NCBI GenBank assembly: GCA_002753105.1
Contig: PDZT01000007.1
Location: 1 to 47,557, forward strand
Source: Deltaproteobacteria bacterium YD0425bin50
GTDB lineage: Bacteria > Desulfobacterota > Desulfobacteria > Desulfobacterales > YD0425bin50
Length of the DNA: 47,557 nt
Direction: 5' to 3'
The first letter of the stretch is position 1; each line of letters begins with the position of its first letter. The notes beneath the pieces were generated by a model. The model did not search any database. It was not told the origin of the DNA and was given only the letters and a program-made list of their open reading frames with translations. This document shows, one piece after another, positions 26,104-35,282 of the stretch. Both the position numbers and the translations under genes were made by a program.

Positions 26104-26118
26104 GAGTTAGAAATTAGA

Positions 26119-27789
26119 ATGAGGATTCACTCCTTTCTTGATGAAATTCAATGGCGATTGGCCTTATTGAATGAAATGAAACATTGCAGGCCAATTAGAA
26201 AGCATTCCAAAACAGAGTTTTGGGTAGTGCTCATCCTATTGTGCCTAATCGGTATTACTGTTCATATCATAGTCGCTATCGGCGGACATATTGTTCTAAC
26301 AGGTGATTCTGGCAGTTATTTAACAATTAGTAGAGAGATTGAAGATGGCAGTTTTAAACTTGACAATTTAGCATTGGAACGGGTTCCCGGATATGGTTTG
26401 TTTATATATGTTATACAAAAAATATTTGGACAACATTCTAGTATAGGCCTAAAACTTATTCAGCATTTTTTAGGTTTTATAGTGAATGTTCTTATATTTT
26501 TTTGTGCATTAATAATATCTAAGGAAAGACTTTATTTTTCTTTTACAGCAGCGTTATGTAGTAATTTATCCCTTCAGGTCGTATCCTTTCAGAATTGGGT
26601 CATGACAGAAACGCTGTATATGTTTATATTGATGTCATGTATCCTTGTTTATCTTAATGCCATAACATTTAGAAAGGATTATTTATTTTTTATTTCTATA
26701 TTGCTTTGTGCCATGATGGCATGGATTCGGCCCAACAGCAGGCTTTTTATGATTGCACTTTCTGGATTTTGGATACTGAATTTTTTCTGTTGTATTTTGA
26801 AAGACAGCAAAGGGTTTGCCATGGATCACCGAATGGGTTTTATTATTACACGGATCAAACAAAGAAAACCATGGGGATGGTTTTTAGGTGGGATTATTGT
26901 GTATATTATTCTCATTTCTCCATTACTTTTAAGCAATTATAGACGGATGGGAAAATTAACTTTAGGTTCTGGAGAGGGGATTGCTTTATGGCACGGAGTA
27001 TATACCTATCAACAGATCGAACATCTTGATAATCCTGAATTTAAACAATTCCTAACAGATTTTAATCATTGGGCAAATTATGGAAAAGATGTACCTAAGA
27101 TTTTTTTAGATAACAATCTGGATTGGCGTCATAATTATTTTGTATATGCGTATAATTATTATGCAAAAAAAATGAAACCCCATGAAGCATCGAATTGGAT
27201 GCTAAAAATGGGCAAAGATGCTATCGCGCATAATAAATTAAAATATCTTATCAATGTATTACATTGCATTTATCCACAACTGACTGCATATGAAAAAGGA
27301 ACATTTTTATTTGAAAATACATGTGAATTACTATATCAATACACTTGGTCAATTGATTTATTCAATATGAACAATCAGTATGCCCATATGCAATTCATTA
27401 CCCGTTATTTTGAATTACATGAACAGATTTCTGTGTTCACGCCATTTTATTCTGTTATGTGTGGTCTATATAATCGATATTGCTTGAATAAGAACCAACA
27501 ATTCTATATTTTTTTATTAATAATCATGGGTTTTTTTGCTGGGTTTTTATTTTTTCAACCTATGGGGTATTTGTTAATACTAGGAATATTATGTTACCAT
27601 ATAATTTTGCCGTTGTTCATACTTGAAGCGTTTGCAAGGTTTCGGTATCCTGTCCATGGTTTTTTGCTGTATCTTATTGTGGCAGGTCCTTGGTATTTAT
27701 TCGTATGTATCTACGATAAATATTTTTTTATTATGAATATGAAAATGCAGTTACATGATCGGAGACTGATCGATTTGATTCGATCATGA
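26119..27789 (+). CDS. GT39-like (GT-C) membrane glycosyltransferase
   Basis: A 556-residue polytopic protein with about ten to twelve membrane helices. After the first helix (35-57) comes the periplasmic loop TGDSGSYLTISREI with D63, then RVPGYGLFIY (88-97) and WVMTETLYMF with E164. These are the acidic loop, the R.PGYp and the late acidic motifs of GT39/ArnT-type enzymes. The long loop at about 290-400 is hydrophilic. It should use a polyprenyl-phosphate sugar donor outside the inner membrane. It follows a cobalamin-type radical SAM gene by 15 bases, the third such pairing. AGGAG about 12 bases upstream supports ATG 26119. Confidence 0.78.
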   Translation: MRIHSFLDEIQWRLALLNEMKHCRPIRKHSKTEFWVVLILLCLIGITVHIIVAIGGHIVLTGDSGSYLTISREIEDGSFKLDNLALERVPGYGLFIYVIQKIFGQHSSIGLKLIQHFLGFIVNVLIFFCALIISKERLYFSFTAALCSNLSLQVVSFQNWVMTETLYMFILMSCILVYLNAITFRKDYLFFISILLCAMMAWIRPNSRLFMIALSGFWILNFFCCILKDSKGFAMDHRMGFIITRIKQRKPWGWFLGGIIVYIILISPLLLSNYRRMGKLTLGSGEGIALWHGVYTYQQIEHLDNPEFKQFLTDFNHWANYGKDVPKIFLDNNLDWRHNYFVYAYNYYAKKMKPHEASNWMLKMGKDAIAHNKLKYLINVLHCIYPQLTAYEKGTFLFENTCELLYQYTWSIDLFNMNNQYAHMQFITRYFELHEQISVFTPFYSVMCGLYNRYCLNKNQQFYIFLLIIMGFFAGFLFFQPMGYLLILGILCYHIILPLFILEAFARFRYPVHGFLLYLIVAGPWYLFVCIYDKYFFIMNMKMQLHDRRLIDLIRS

Positions 27790-27835
27790 AAGTTTATATT
27801 AAAAAAGAGTTGGTCTGAATAGGAGTTTCGTAATT

Positions 27836-28807
27836 ATGAGGTTATCATATTTAGAAAAGATACTATCAGCTAGAATCAAATTATTTTATGGCAAAACAAC
27901 TCCTCTCAGAATTGCTCATTTTATTACAACAAGATGTAATTTGAAATGCAAATTCTGTAAATGTCATACGATGAAATACAATGAAATGACTACAGATGAG
28001 ATCAAAGTATCAATGCAGTTATTTAAAAAATTAGGTACATTTGCATGGGGATTTACAGGAGGTGAGCCTTTTTTAAGAGAAGATATTGCTGAATTATTTC
28101 AATTTGCCAAAAAATTAAATTTGTTTACTTCAGTCGTTACTAATGGAACATTATTAGATAAAATTGATAAAGTAAATCCTAAACATATTGATTTTATAAT
28201 GGTAAGTTTTGAAGGGAAAGAAAAAAGAACAATGGAAATACGTGGGAATAAATATGTACAGGCAGTATATGATACCATTGAATATTTAGCTAACAGAAAA
28301 ATTAATCTATGCTTATCTTCGACTTTGGATGAAAATTCATTTGAGGATATTTGTTATACAATTGAATATGCTAAATCAAAAAATATTTTTTGTAGCTTTC
28401 AACCAATTTTTAATTTTCTTACTCAACAAGAAGATAGGAAATATTTAGATAATCCAATTGCGTTAACCGGGTTATGTAATAATATTGATTACCTTATTCA
28501 GAGGAAAAAAAAAGGAGATCCTATCTGGAATTCATTAGACTATCTTTATTGGGTTAAAAATTACGGAAAAGTAAGTTTGTTTTATTGTTATGCTGGAAAA
28601 CTTTACGCTACTTTAATGCCTGATGGAACATTGCGAAGATGTCCTGTATATGGTAATGAAAGGTATTCTGGCAATTTCAAAAAAGATTTTTGTGAATTGA
28701 ATAAAGAACCTCATTACTGTTATTGTTATCCTTGGTGTCATATTGAGTACAGTTTAAATTTTTCGCTAAAGTTAAGAACTGTTCTTAACACGTTAAATCG
28801 ATTGTAA
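27836..28807 (+). CDS. Radical SAM/SPASM-type protein
   Basis: A 323-residue radical SAM protein with the cluster motif CNLKCKFC at C34, C38 and C41, TGGEPFLRED, and VTNGT. The C-terminal Cys set (YCYAGKL, RRCPVYG, FCEL, CYCYPWC) is SPASM-like. It is notably richer in Lys, Asn, Ile and A/T-ending codons than its neighbours, which may indicate a different origin. AGGAG upstream of ATG 27836 supports the start. It shares only the general fold with the protein at 3233; both lack the PPxHxNFI ending. The substrate is unknown. A 19-base perfect palindrome (28771-28789) lies in its last codons. Confidence 0.85.
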   Translation: MRLSYLEKILSARIKLFYGKTTPLRIAHFITTRCNLKCKFCKCHTMKYNEMTTDEIKVSMQLFKKLGTFAWGFTGGEPFLREDIAELFQFAKKLNLFTSVVTNGTLLDKIDKVNPKHIDFIMVSFEGKEKRTMEIRGNKYVQAVYDTIEYLANRKINLCLSSTLDENSFEDICYTIEYAKSKNIFCSFQPIFNFLTQQEDRKYLDNPIALTGLCNNIDYLIQRKKKGDPIWNSLDYLYWVKNYGKVSLFYCYAGKLYATLMPDGTLRRCPVYGNERYSGNFKKDFCELNKEPHYCYCYPWCHIEYSLNFSLKLRTVLNTLNRL

Positions 28808-28898
28808 AGTAATGTTTTTTGCAACCGTTCAGAATAAATATTATCCTATCATATTGATAAGTTACATGTTAATTAAAAAATCGTGAAAAGGTTAGATA

Positions 28899-29978
28899 AT
28901 GAAAGCACAAACAGATGAAAAATTAAAATTCGCATTAATTGGAGCTGGATCCATCGCTTCGAAACATATCACAGCGATTAATAAGCTTAATACCGCTGAA
29001 GTTGTTGCTATTTATGATATCGATTTCCAAGTAGCGCATTCGTTAGGTGAGAAATATTCCATTCCTGCATTTACTTCCGCAGAAGAAATGATTGAAAAAA
29101 CAGACCCGCATATCCTAAACATTCTTACGCCTTCAGGCCTTCATGCGCAACATATTCTTGAATTGGTGCGATATAATAGGCATTTTGTGGTAGAAAAGCC
29201 ATTGGCTTTACGCTTGGATGAAATCGATAGTATCCTTAAAGAATGTGATAGACGGGGACTTAAAATTTTTGTAGTGAAGCAGAATCGGTTTAATCCGCCG
29301 ATTACAAAACTGAAAGAAGCAATTAACAACGGACGTTTTGGAAAACTCGTGATGGGTACTGTCCGTGTTCGATGGTCAAGAAATCAGGCATATTATGATC
29401 AAAAAAAATGGCGGGGAACTTGGGCATACGACGGCGGTGTGCTTACAAATCAAGCGAGTCACCATATTGATATGCTGATTTGGATGATGGGTGATGTTGA
29501 GAGTGTTATGGCAAAAACTGCAACACGGTTAGCTCATATTGAGTCTGAAGATACAGGTGTTGCTATTCTGCGATTCCGAAATGGCGCTCTTGGAATTATT
29601 GAAGCAACCACAGCTACGCGACCAAAAGATTTAGAAGGGTCTATTAGTATTATAGGTGAAAAAGGATCGGTTGAAATTGGTGGTTTTTTTATGAACGAAT
29701 TAAAAACATGGAATTTTACAGAACCAGATATTATGGATCAGGATATTTTTAATAATTATGGACAGGTTCCAGATATTCTAGCTTGGAATCATTCAGAATT
29801 TTTTAAAAATGTCGTGAATAGTGTTAGGGATGGTAAACGAGGATTAATTGATGGTATTGAGGGTAGAAAATCCGTTGAATTAATCAATGCCATTTACGAA
29901 TCCGCAGAAACTGGCAAAGAAATTTTTTTAAGATTCACACCTAAAAAATGTCGATTAGGTATAATTGAAGATAAATAA
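28899..29978 (+). CDS. Gfo/Idh/MocA-family sugar dehydrogenase (WbpB/WlbA-like)
   Basis: A 359-residue NAD(P)-dependent oxidoreductase. The Rossmann motif LIGAGSIASKH lies at 13-23, EKP at 99-101 is the catalytic-Lys motif, and GGVLTNQASHHIDML is the family's second conserved block. WbpB/WlbA-type members oxidise C3 of UDP-N-acetylglucosaminuronic acid, giving the keto sugar used by a DegT-type aminotransferase and then an acyltransferase; both are encoded at 20591 and 20096. Membership of such a route is an inference from these three genes, and the UDP-GlcNAc 6-dehydrogenase needed before it is not in the window. AAAAGG sits before ATG 28899. This is the last gene of the + strand series. Confidence 0.88.
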   Translation: MKAQTDEKLKFALIGAGSIASKHITAINKLNTAEVVAIYDIDFQVAHSLGEKYSIPAFTSAEEMIEKTDPHILNILTPSGLHAQHILELVRYNRHFVVEKPLALRLDEIDSILKECDRRGLKIFVVKQNRFNPPITKLKEAINNGRFGKLVMGTVRVRWSRNQAYYDQKKWRGTWAYDGGVLTNQASHHIDMLIWMMGDVESVMAKTATRLAHIESEDTGVAILRFRNGALGIIEATTATRPKDLEGSISIIGEKGSVEIGGFFMNELKTWNFTEPDIMDQDIFNNYGQVPDILAWNHSEFFKNVVNSVRDGKRGLIDGIEGRKSVELINAIYESAETGKEIFLRFTPKKCRLGIIEDK

Positions 29979-30026
29979 ATAATTAAAAATTGAATAATAT
30001 TCATAAGACTGGTTAAAACGGGTGCA

Positions 30027-32084
30027 TTATCCTTCAAAGCCAAAGCTGATTAGTATATACGACAATTGTCGCTGGTCTTGAGATTGAGGATCAAACGCTG
30101 AAGCTAAAAACGTCTGATCAGCAATCAATTCAAAAGAGGCCATTTGAGGACTATCCACTTGCATATCAAGCGAAAAACGAATCGTATTTTGACCCGGGCC
30201 GATGGGAAATTTACCATAGATGTTCTTGTCAATTTTAACTGAAATTTGATTTTTGTAATTGTTCCACGATTCAGGCACATATAAATTGACCACAAAACTC
30301 GTTTTAGATGCAGGAATCTGTATTTTACCTGTCAAACTCGTTGCTGCCCAGCCATCGTCATAAAGTCCTTTGACTGCTTGCCTGATGTGTTCTTTATCAT
30401 AAAATGATAATGCAGACATGGTGGCTGCAAGCGTTTTATTTAAAGAAACAATAGACTGGTAAAACGGTTTGGGGTTTCCCTGAATATCGTAAATACCGTT
30501 TTCCTGAGCATTAAAATAAAGTTCAAGATTATCGATCGATACAGTAGCCCCTTTATTTTGAATGGTGAGCGTAGCTTGCGTAAACAAGGGTAGATCATTC
30601 TGATGGAGTTGAACTTCATCTTTGGTAACCGGAATTTGGGTTTTATATATGATAGAACCCTTTAGGTCTTGGATAAGAATAGCTATTTCTGATGGTTTAG
30701 GTTCAAGCCGTTTTATCTGACATGCAAAATTAAACTGTTTTCTTTGCTGTGGACAAGAAAGTACCTGATTGACAATCAGCCCTGCATCAATGGTTTGAGT
30801 CAGTTTACCAGTATCTTTTAGAGATACATAGCGATTTTGAGTTTGGGGATCGATTTTTATTTCTGCATTTTCTAAAGTCCACCCCAGCGTTTCGCGTTCA
30901 AAAAAACCATTTTTCATGACATTTCCACGCACATCTTTCATTGTCCATAATGAATAGCCAATAGTTTGATCTTTGATCACAGAAGCTGCTTGATTGATGA
31001 ATTCAGGTATCTGATTTGGAATAATCTTTGTATTTTGTTCAAAACAGGGCGTATTATCCACAAAATTAAATTGGTCAATAAAAATGAAGTTTTGCGTATT
31101 GGATCGGATACGATTCATAAGATATTCAAAACGATTCAGCGTATCTTTAGCATTGCTAAAATCACCATTATTCTTTGCTCCCCATGCAGGTGCATAATAA
31201 ATAATCGTGATATCTCCTTTACCTCCCAAATCAAATGTCTTTTCATGGCACAGATAGCTGTCGGGTTCACTCCCTTTTTCACAGTCCACCCGAACTTCCA
31301 TGGCCAATTCTTTAAATGAATCCATGGATTTCGCAAAAAATGTTAATAAAAAATCATCACAAAATTCATGAAACAATTTAACAGCCGGCAATGATCTTTC
31401 GGGTATAGGGATGTCTTCATACGATGACAGTGGTGTCTGGTACAGTTTAGAAAGTTCTATCAGTGGATATTTTTGAAGATAGCCTTGGTATCCTGTGGAC
31501 TTTGCTAAGGCTTTCCGATTCTCTAACGTAGTGTCAAGCAAGTGGTGATAAAAGAAATCTTCCCAGCTTATAAAGGCAAAGCGAAACCTTTTATAGTGTG
31601 CAACGACATCATGAATTCGGTTGAGATAATGAAACCATGCCTGCTTTATGTGGTCATCTGAGAACAACAACTGAATACGTTCAGCATGAACAGGACTGCT
31701 ATTCACAGCAATGTCATGGGCATATCCCAAGCGTAAAATAATGTTGAATCCCTGATCCTGAGCAATTCGGCATATAGAATCCAGTATAGAAAAATAAGGT
31801 TCAAAATATGCTATCGGTTTCACAGAGGATTGAAACCCAACCCAAGGAACCACTAAAATAATGCTATTAAAGTCATTCGATTTTATCTCTAGTAAATCCT
31901 TCTGAACATCATGAATATTCACTTGACTCCAAAAAGCTGGTGCCCAAACGTTGCCCGTATAATGTGTGCCAATGATTTTTTCATAAGGCCAGTCTTCACT
32001 ATAACCTAATTTAATATTAAAAAAGGCATACATGATGCAGATAACTATCCAAAAAGATATGTTATGAATTTTTAAGTAGCGCAT
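30027..32084 (-). CDS. Secreted TIM-barrel, glycoside-hydrolase-like protein
   Basis: A 685-residue protein with a signal peptide (hydrophobic IHNISFWIVICIMYAFFNI, probable cleavage after LGYS). Residues ~30-400 read like a glycoside-hydrolase TIM barrel: DLLEIKSNDFNSIILVVPW, AQDQGFNIILRLGYAHD, FRFAFISWEDFF and NFIFIDQFNF lie at strand ends where GH-A-type acids sit. The late IGYSLWTMKDVRGNV resembles the last strand. The C-terminal ~280 residues look like two beta-sandwich, carbohydrate-binding-like modules. I cannot assign a GH family. It starts nine bases after the CHASE4 kinase stop, with AAGGAAAAAAT before the ATG, so it is the last gene of a signalling operon and a likely output of it. 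Confidence 0.6.
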   Translation of the reverse strand: MRYLKIHNISFWIVICIMYAFFNIKLGYSEDWPYEKIIGTHYTGNVWAPAFWSQVNIHDVQKDLLEIKSNDFNSIILVVPWVGFQSSVKPIAYFEPYFSILDSICRIAQDQGFNIILRLGYAHDIAVNSSPVHAERIQLLFSDDHIKQAWFHYLNRIHDVVAHYKRFRFAFISWEDFFYHHLLDTTLENRKALAKSTGYQGYLQKYPLIELSKLYQTPLSSYEDIPIPERSLPAVKLFHEFCDDFLLTFFAKSMDSFKELAMEVRVDCEKGSEPDSYLCHEKTFDLGGKGDITIIYYAPAWGAKNNGDFSNAKDTLNRFEYLMNRIRSNTQNFIFIDQFNFVDNTPCFEQNTKIIPNQIPEFINQAASVIKDQTIGYSLWTMKDVRGNVMKNGFFERETLGWTLENAEIKIDPQTQNRYVSLKDTGKLTQTIDAGLIVNQVLSCPQQRKQFNFACQIKRLEPKPSEIAILIQDLKGSIIYKTQIPVTKDEVQLHQNDLPLFTQATLTIQNKGATVSIDNLELYFNAQENGIYDIQGNPKPFYQSIVSLNKTLAATMSALSFYDKEHIRQAVKGLYDDGWAATSLTGKIQIPASKTSFVVNLYVPESWNNYKNQISVKIDKNIYGKFPIGPGQNTIRFSLDMQVDSPQMASFELIADQTFLASAFDPQSQDQRQLSYILISFGFEG

Positions 32085-32093
32085 ATTTTTTCC

Positions 32094-34283
32094 TTATTCT
32101 GTTGATCTATTTATATAAGCGTAAATAAACTCCTGAATTTCTTCAATCATGAAATTTTCAGCAAAAAAATTTAATTTATCGATAAAAACACCATACTTTG
32201 GATTTTCTTTTTTTAACATCATAATATGAGTTATAATACTATCAATATCACCCATCTGAGAAAAATCATAAAGGATTTTCAGTTCCTCAATCGGCGGAAC
32301 AATGAGAGTCTCTGAAATTTCAACTTGTTCTAACGCTTCAGGGTAATCAGATTCGTCTGTTTTAGTATAATGTTCTACAAATTGAAGCTGGATTTCAAAC
32401 CAGAAAATGCTTCCTTTGTTTGGCGTACTTTCTACATATAACGTACCACCCATTAAAGCCAGCAATCGTTGACTTAAATTTAAGCCAATACCAACGCCGT
32501 CACTGTAAAGCCGATCCGTGTCAATAGAATGAAATGCATCAAAAATTTTTTCAAGCCGATCCTGAGAAATGCCAATTCCTGTATCTTGAATTTCAAAACG
32601 AACCCGAGCACATTTTTGATTTACCATATCCACACACTTCACTTTAATAATAACCCTGCCTTGTTTGGTAAATTTGATTGCGTTAATGAGAAGATTTCTC
32701 AACACCTGACGCAATCGTTTTTCATCGCCATAGACCATGTCTGGTAACTCAGGATCAGTATCAAAATCTAAGACTAACCCCTTTTCTTTAGCTTGGATTC
32801 GATGAAAATCAAAAATTTTTCTAAGCCAGTTGGGAAGATGGAATTCACCGGGTTCAAGCTGAATTTCCTGTTTTTCAATTTTCGTTATATCCAATAGATC
32901 GTTAATCATCGTTAATAATGCTTCACCGCTTTGATAAATCGCATGTACAGCCTCTTGTTCTTTTTTGGACAACTCTGGATAATGCTCAAGAATTTTGGCA
33001 TATCCCAAAATAATATTGAGAGGTGTGCGGAGTTCATGACTCATATTGGCAAGAAATGTCGTTTTAGCACGACTTGCTGATTCAGCAGCATCTTTTGCCT
33101 TTTGAAGTTCTTCTGACAACCGTTGACGTTCAACAATTTCATCACGCAGACACTGATTTGTATTTCTCAGTTCCTGAGTGCGGTTTTTCACAAGTTCTTC
33201 AAGGATATCACGGTGTGATTTGAGTTCGATTTGTGATTGTTCCAATGCGCCTAGCATCTCGTTAATGGTTTCGCTGAAATGGGTCAGTTCATCTTTTCCT
33301 CTGACTAAAACGCGGGCTGACAGATCTTTTTCATTCTGAATTGTTTTGATTTCTTTATCTAATCGGGACAGTCGAGACAATATGATCCGTTCAATAAGAA
33401 ACAGAATAACCAATCCCAACACGAATCCAATCATCAGAACAGATACGATAAAATAATTGATGGTCAGATGACCTTGTTGAAAGATATCCCTGCTAGAGTT
33501 CATTCGAATAATCATACAGGTTTTTTGATACAAGTCTTGAACCTGAACATATCCTGAAATCAAGTTTGAACTTAGCGTATCAACCACAATTGGATTTTCA
33601 TGTGAGAAATTAGAAATCGCTTTTTGAAAATCAATGGGCATGTTCGAAGAATCAATGCGTTGAATACTCAATGATAATTGTGTCACATCTGATAAACGCT
33701 GGATAGCAGGATCATCCAAATAACGTCCCATGATAATCACACCGTTCACAGGTCCTTTACGCTCACTTGTAAGAATCGGGCGTGAAGAAATCAGAAGGAT
33801 ACCCTCAGGTATAACAAGTACACCTGATGAGTGATGTTGTGGTGTATCCAGTTGTTTTAATAAAGGCGAATCCGAACTTAAATGCGCGTCAAGCCCTTTT
33901 GGAAAAGCCATTTCTTCACCAGAATCCAAATCAACTGCTTTGGCAAAAATAATGGTATTGGGAAACTGAACGTAAAGAATGACATTGACTTTGAGTGAGT
34001 TAAATGTGGTTACTGGTAAGGTCGCATCGATAAATGCCTGATTGCCATCCTGAATAAACTGATAACTATCGTCCCATGCAGCATAATCCGCAACAATTAT
34101 ATCCAAATTTTTGATTTCATTATAGAGTGCTGACAGCGCACGTTGAGTATGTTTAATGGTATCGCGTTTTTCTATGGAAATAAAACCATTCATCACAATA
34201 AGACGTGAAATGAAATAAAGTAAACCCAAGAGGAAAAAAAACGTGATGCTAATAATCAGTAGGGTTTTCTTTCGAAGAGTCAC
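32094..34283 (-). CDS. CHASE4-HAMP sensor histidine kinase
   Basis: A 729-residue membrane kinase. The first membrane helix is at about 9-31, and a periplasmic CHASE4 domain follows with the hallmark YAAWDD at 67-72. A second helix lies at about 275-298, then HAMP, a coiled coil (340-400), HisKA with phospho-acceptor H416 (NMSHELRTPLN) and HATPase_c with NLLINAIKFT, DTGIGI and GVGIGL boxes. The C-terminal ~60 residues form a helical tail ending in ENFMIEEIQEFI, which resembles the tail of the hybrid kinase in the same operon. The start is GTG with AGGA upstream. No receiver domain is present, so it probably phosphorylates a separate receiver, possibly the adjacent REC-GGDEF protein. Confidence 0.9.
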   Translation of the reverse strand: MTLRKKTLLIISITFFFLLGLLYFISRLIVMNGFISIEKRDTIKHTQRALSALYNEIKNLDIIVADYAAWDDSYQFIQDGNQAFIDATLPVTTFNSLKVNVILYVQFPNTIIFAKAVDLDSGEEMAFPKGLDAHLSSDSPLLKQLDTPQHHSSGVLVIPEGILLISSRPILTSERKGPVNGVIIMGRYLDDPAIQRLSDVTQLSLSIQRIDSSNMPIDFQKAISNFSHENPIVVDTLSSNLISGYVQVQDLYQKTCMIIRMNSSRDIFQQGHLTINYFIVSVLMIGFVLGLVILFLIERIILSRLSRLDKEIKTIQNEKDLSARVLVRGKDELTHFSETINEMLGALEQSQIELKSHRDILEELVKNRTQELRNTNQCLRDEIVERQRLSEELQKAKDAAESASRAKTTFLANMSHELRTPLNIILGYAKILEHYPELSKKEQEAVHAIYQSGEALLTMINDLLDITKIEKQEIQLEPGEFHLPNWLRKIFDFHRIQAKEKGLVLDFDTDPELPDMVYGDEKRLRQVLRNLLINAIKFTKQGRVIIKVKCVDMVNQKCARVRFEIQDTGIGISQDRLEKIFDAFHSIDTDRLYSDGVGIGLNLSQRLLALMGGTLYVESTPNKGSIFWFEIQLQFVEHYTKTDESDYPEALEQVEISETLIVPPIEELKILYDFSQMGDIDSIITHIMMLKKENPKYGVFIDKLNFFAENFMIEEIQEFIYAYINRSTE

Positions 34284-34301
34284 ATCCGAATCCTTTCATG
34301 T

Positions 34302-35282
34302 TCAATTGGTTTTATCATCAAACAACATAACACAATTTTTACCGTTTTTTTTCCCTGCATATAATGCACGGTCTGCATGTTTCAGACAGGTATCCATATG
34401 GGTTGAGATGTCTTGACATTCGCAGATACCAAAGGTCATGGTAACACAAAAATGATGATCATGATACATAATCTCATGACTTGTAATGGCTTCTCGTAAC
34501 CGTTCAGAAAAAAGTTGTGCATGGTTTCCATCTGTTTCAACCAAAACCAGTAAAAATTCCTCGCCTCCCCAACGCGCAACATGATCCTGCTTTCTAACAA
34601 TAGAACGGAAGATATTGGAAATAGTAACTAGCACATGATCTCCGCAATCATGTCCATAAGTATCATTGATGGTTTTAAAATTATCAATATCTGTGATCAC
34701 TACTGAAAATGGAACGAGATTTCTTTCAGATCGTTTTTTTTCTTTTTCAATTCGTTCAAGAATATCCCGGCGATTGGAAAGCTGAGTCAGCGGGTCAATC
34801 CGTGCCAATATTTCAAGTTGTTCTTGGTATTCAAGCAGCTTTTGATTGGTTTTATACAATTGTTGATTCATATACTCCAGTTCTTCACGAGCGCGTTTTA
34901 ATTCAAGATGTACCCTGATTCGAGCAATTAATTCTGTAGCATCAAAGGGTTTGGTAATATAATCAATTCCACCTACCTCAAACCCTTTAATTTTATCAAT
35001 GGTTTCTGACAAAGCTGTCATAAAAATAACGGGGATTTGTTTTGTACTTTCTTGTTGTTTTAACTGTCGGCATGTTTCAAATCCATCGATTCCGGGCATC
35101 ATGACATCCAACAAAATGATGTCTGGTTTTGCGAAATCGGCCTGTTTCAATGCGCTTTCTCCATTTCTGGCAACCAAAGGCTTACAGCCTGAACCTTTTA
35201 ATGAATCCAGCAATACACGTAAATTAATTGGATAATCATCAACGATCAGAATCGTTGGTGATTCGGTAGGAGTAAACGTCAT
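34302..35282 (-). CDS. Response regulator diguanylate cyclase (REC-GGDEF)
   Basis: A 326-residue protein. The receiver has acidic residues at LIVDD (15-16), phospho-acceptor D59 (IILLDVMMPG) and a KPF Lys near 111. A coiled-coil linker (125-160) leads to a GGDEF domain with the active GGEEF at 239-243. An inhibitory c-di-GMP site RKQD (230-233) lies five residues before it. It should make c-di-GMP when phosphorylated, with product inhibition. The ATG overlaps the hybrid kinase stop (TAATG) and has GGAGG upstream, so the two are translationally coupled. The kinases on either side are its likely phosphodonors. Confidence 0.93.
   Translation of the reverse strand: MTFTPTESPTILIVDDYPINLRVLLDSLKGSGCKPLVARNGESALKQADFAKPDIILLDVMMPGIDGFETCRQLKQQESTKQIPVIFMTALSETIDKIKGFEVGGIDYITKPFDATELIARIRVHLELKRAREELEYMNQQLYKTNQKLLEYQEQLEILARIDPLTQLSNRRDILERIEKEKKRSERNLVPFSVVITDIDNFKTINDTYGHDCGDHVLVTISNIFRSIVRKQDHVARWGGEEFLLVLVETDGNHAQLFSERLREAITSHEIMYHDHHFCVTMTFGICECQDISTHMDTCLKHADRALYAGKKNGKNCVMLFDDKTN

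Noticed and set aside
28771..28789. 19-base perfect palindrome GTTAAGAAC-T-GTTCTTAAC as terminator or operator
   Set aside because: It lies within the last codons of a radical SAM gene, has no T-run, and no nearby promoter was seen. It may be chance in AT-rich DNA.
30966..31319. Antisense frame of 117 codons opposite the secreted TIM-barrel gene
   Set aside because: Shadow of the real gene; no ribosome binding site and no recognisable protein.
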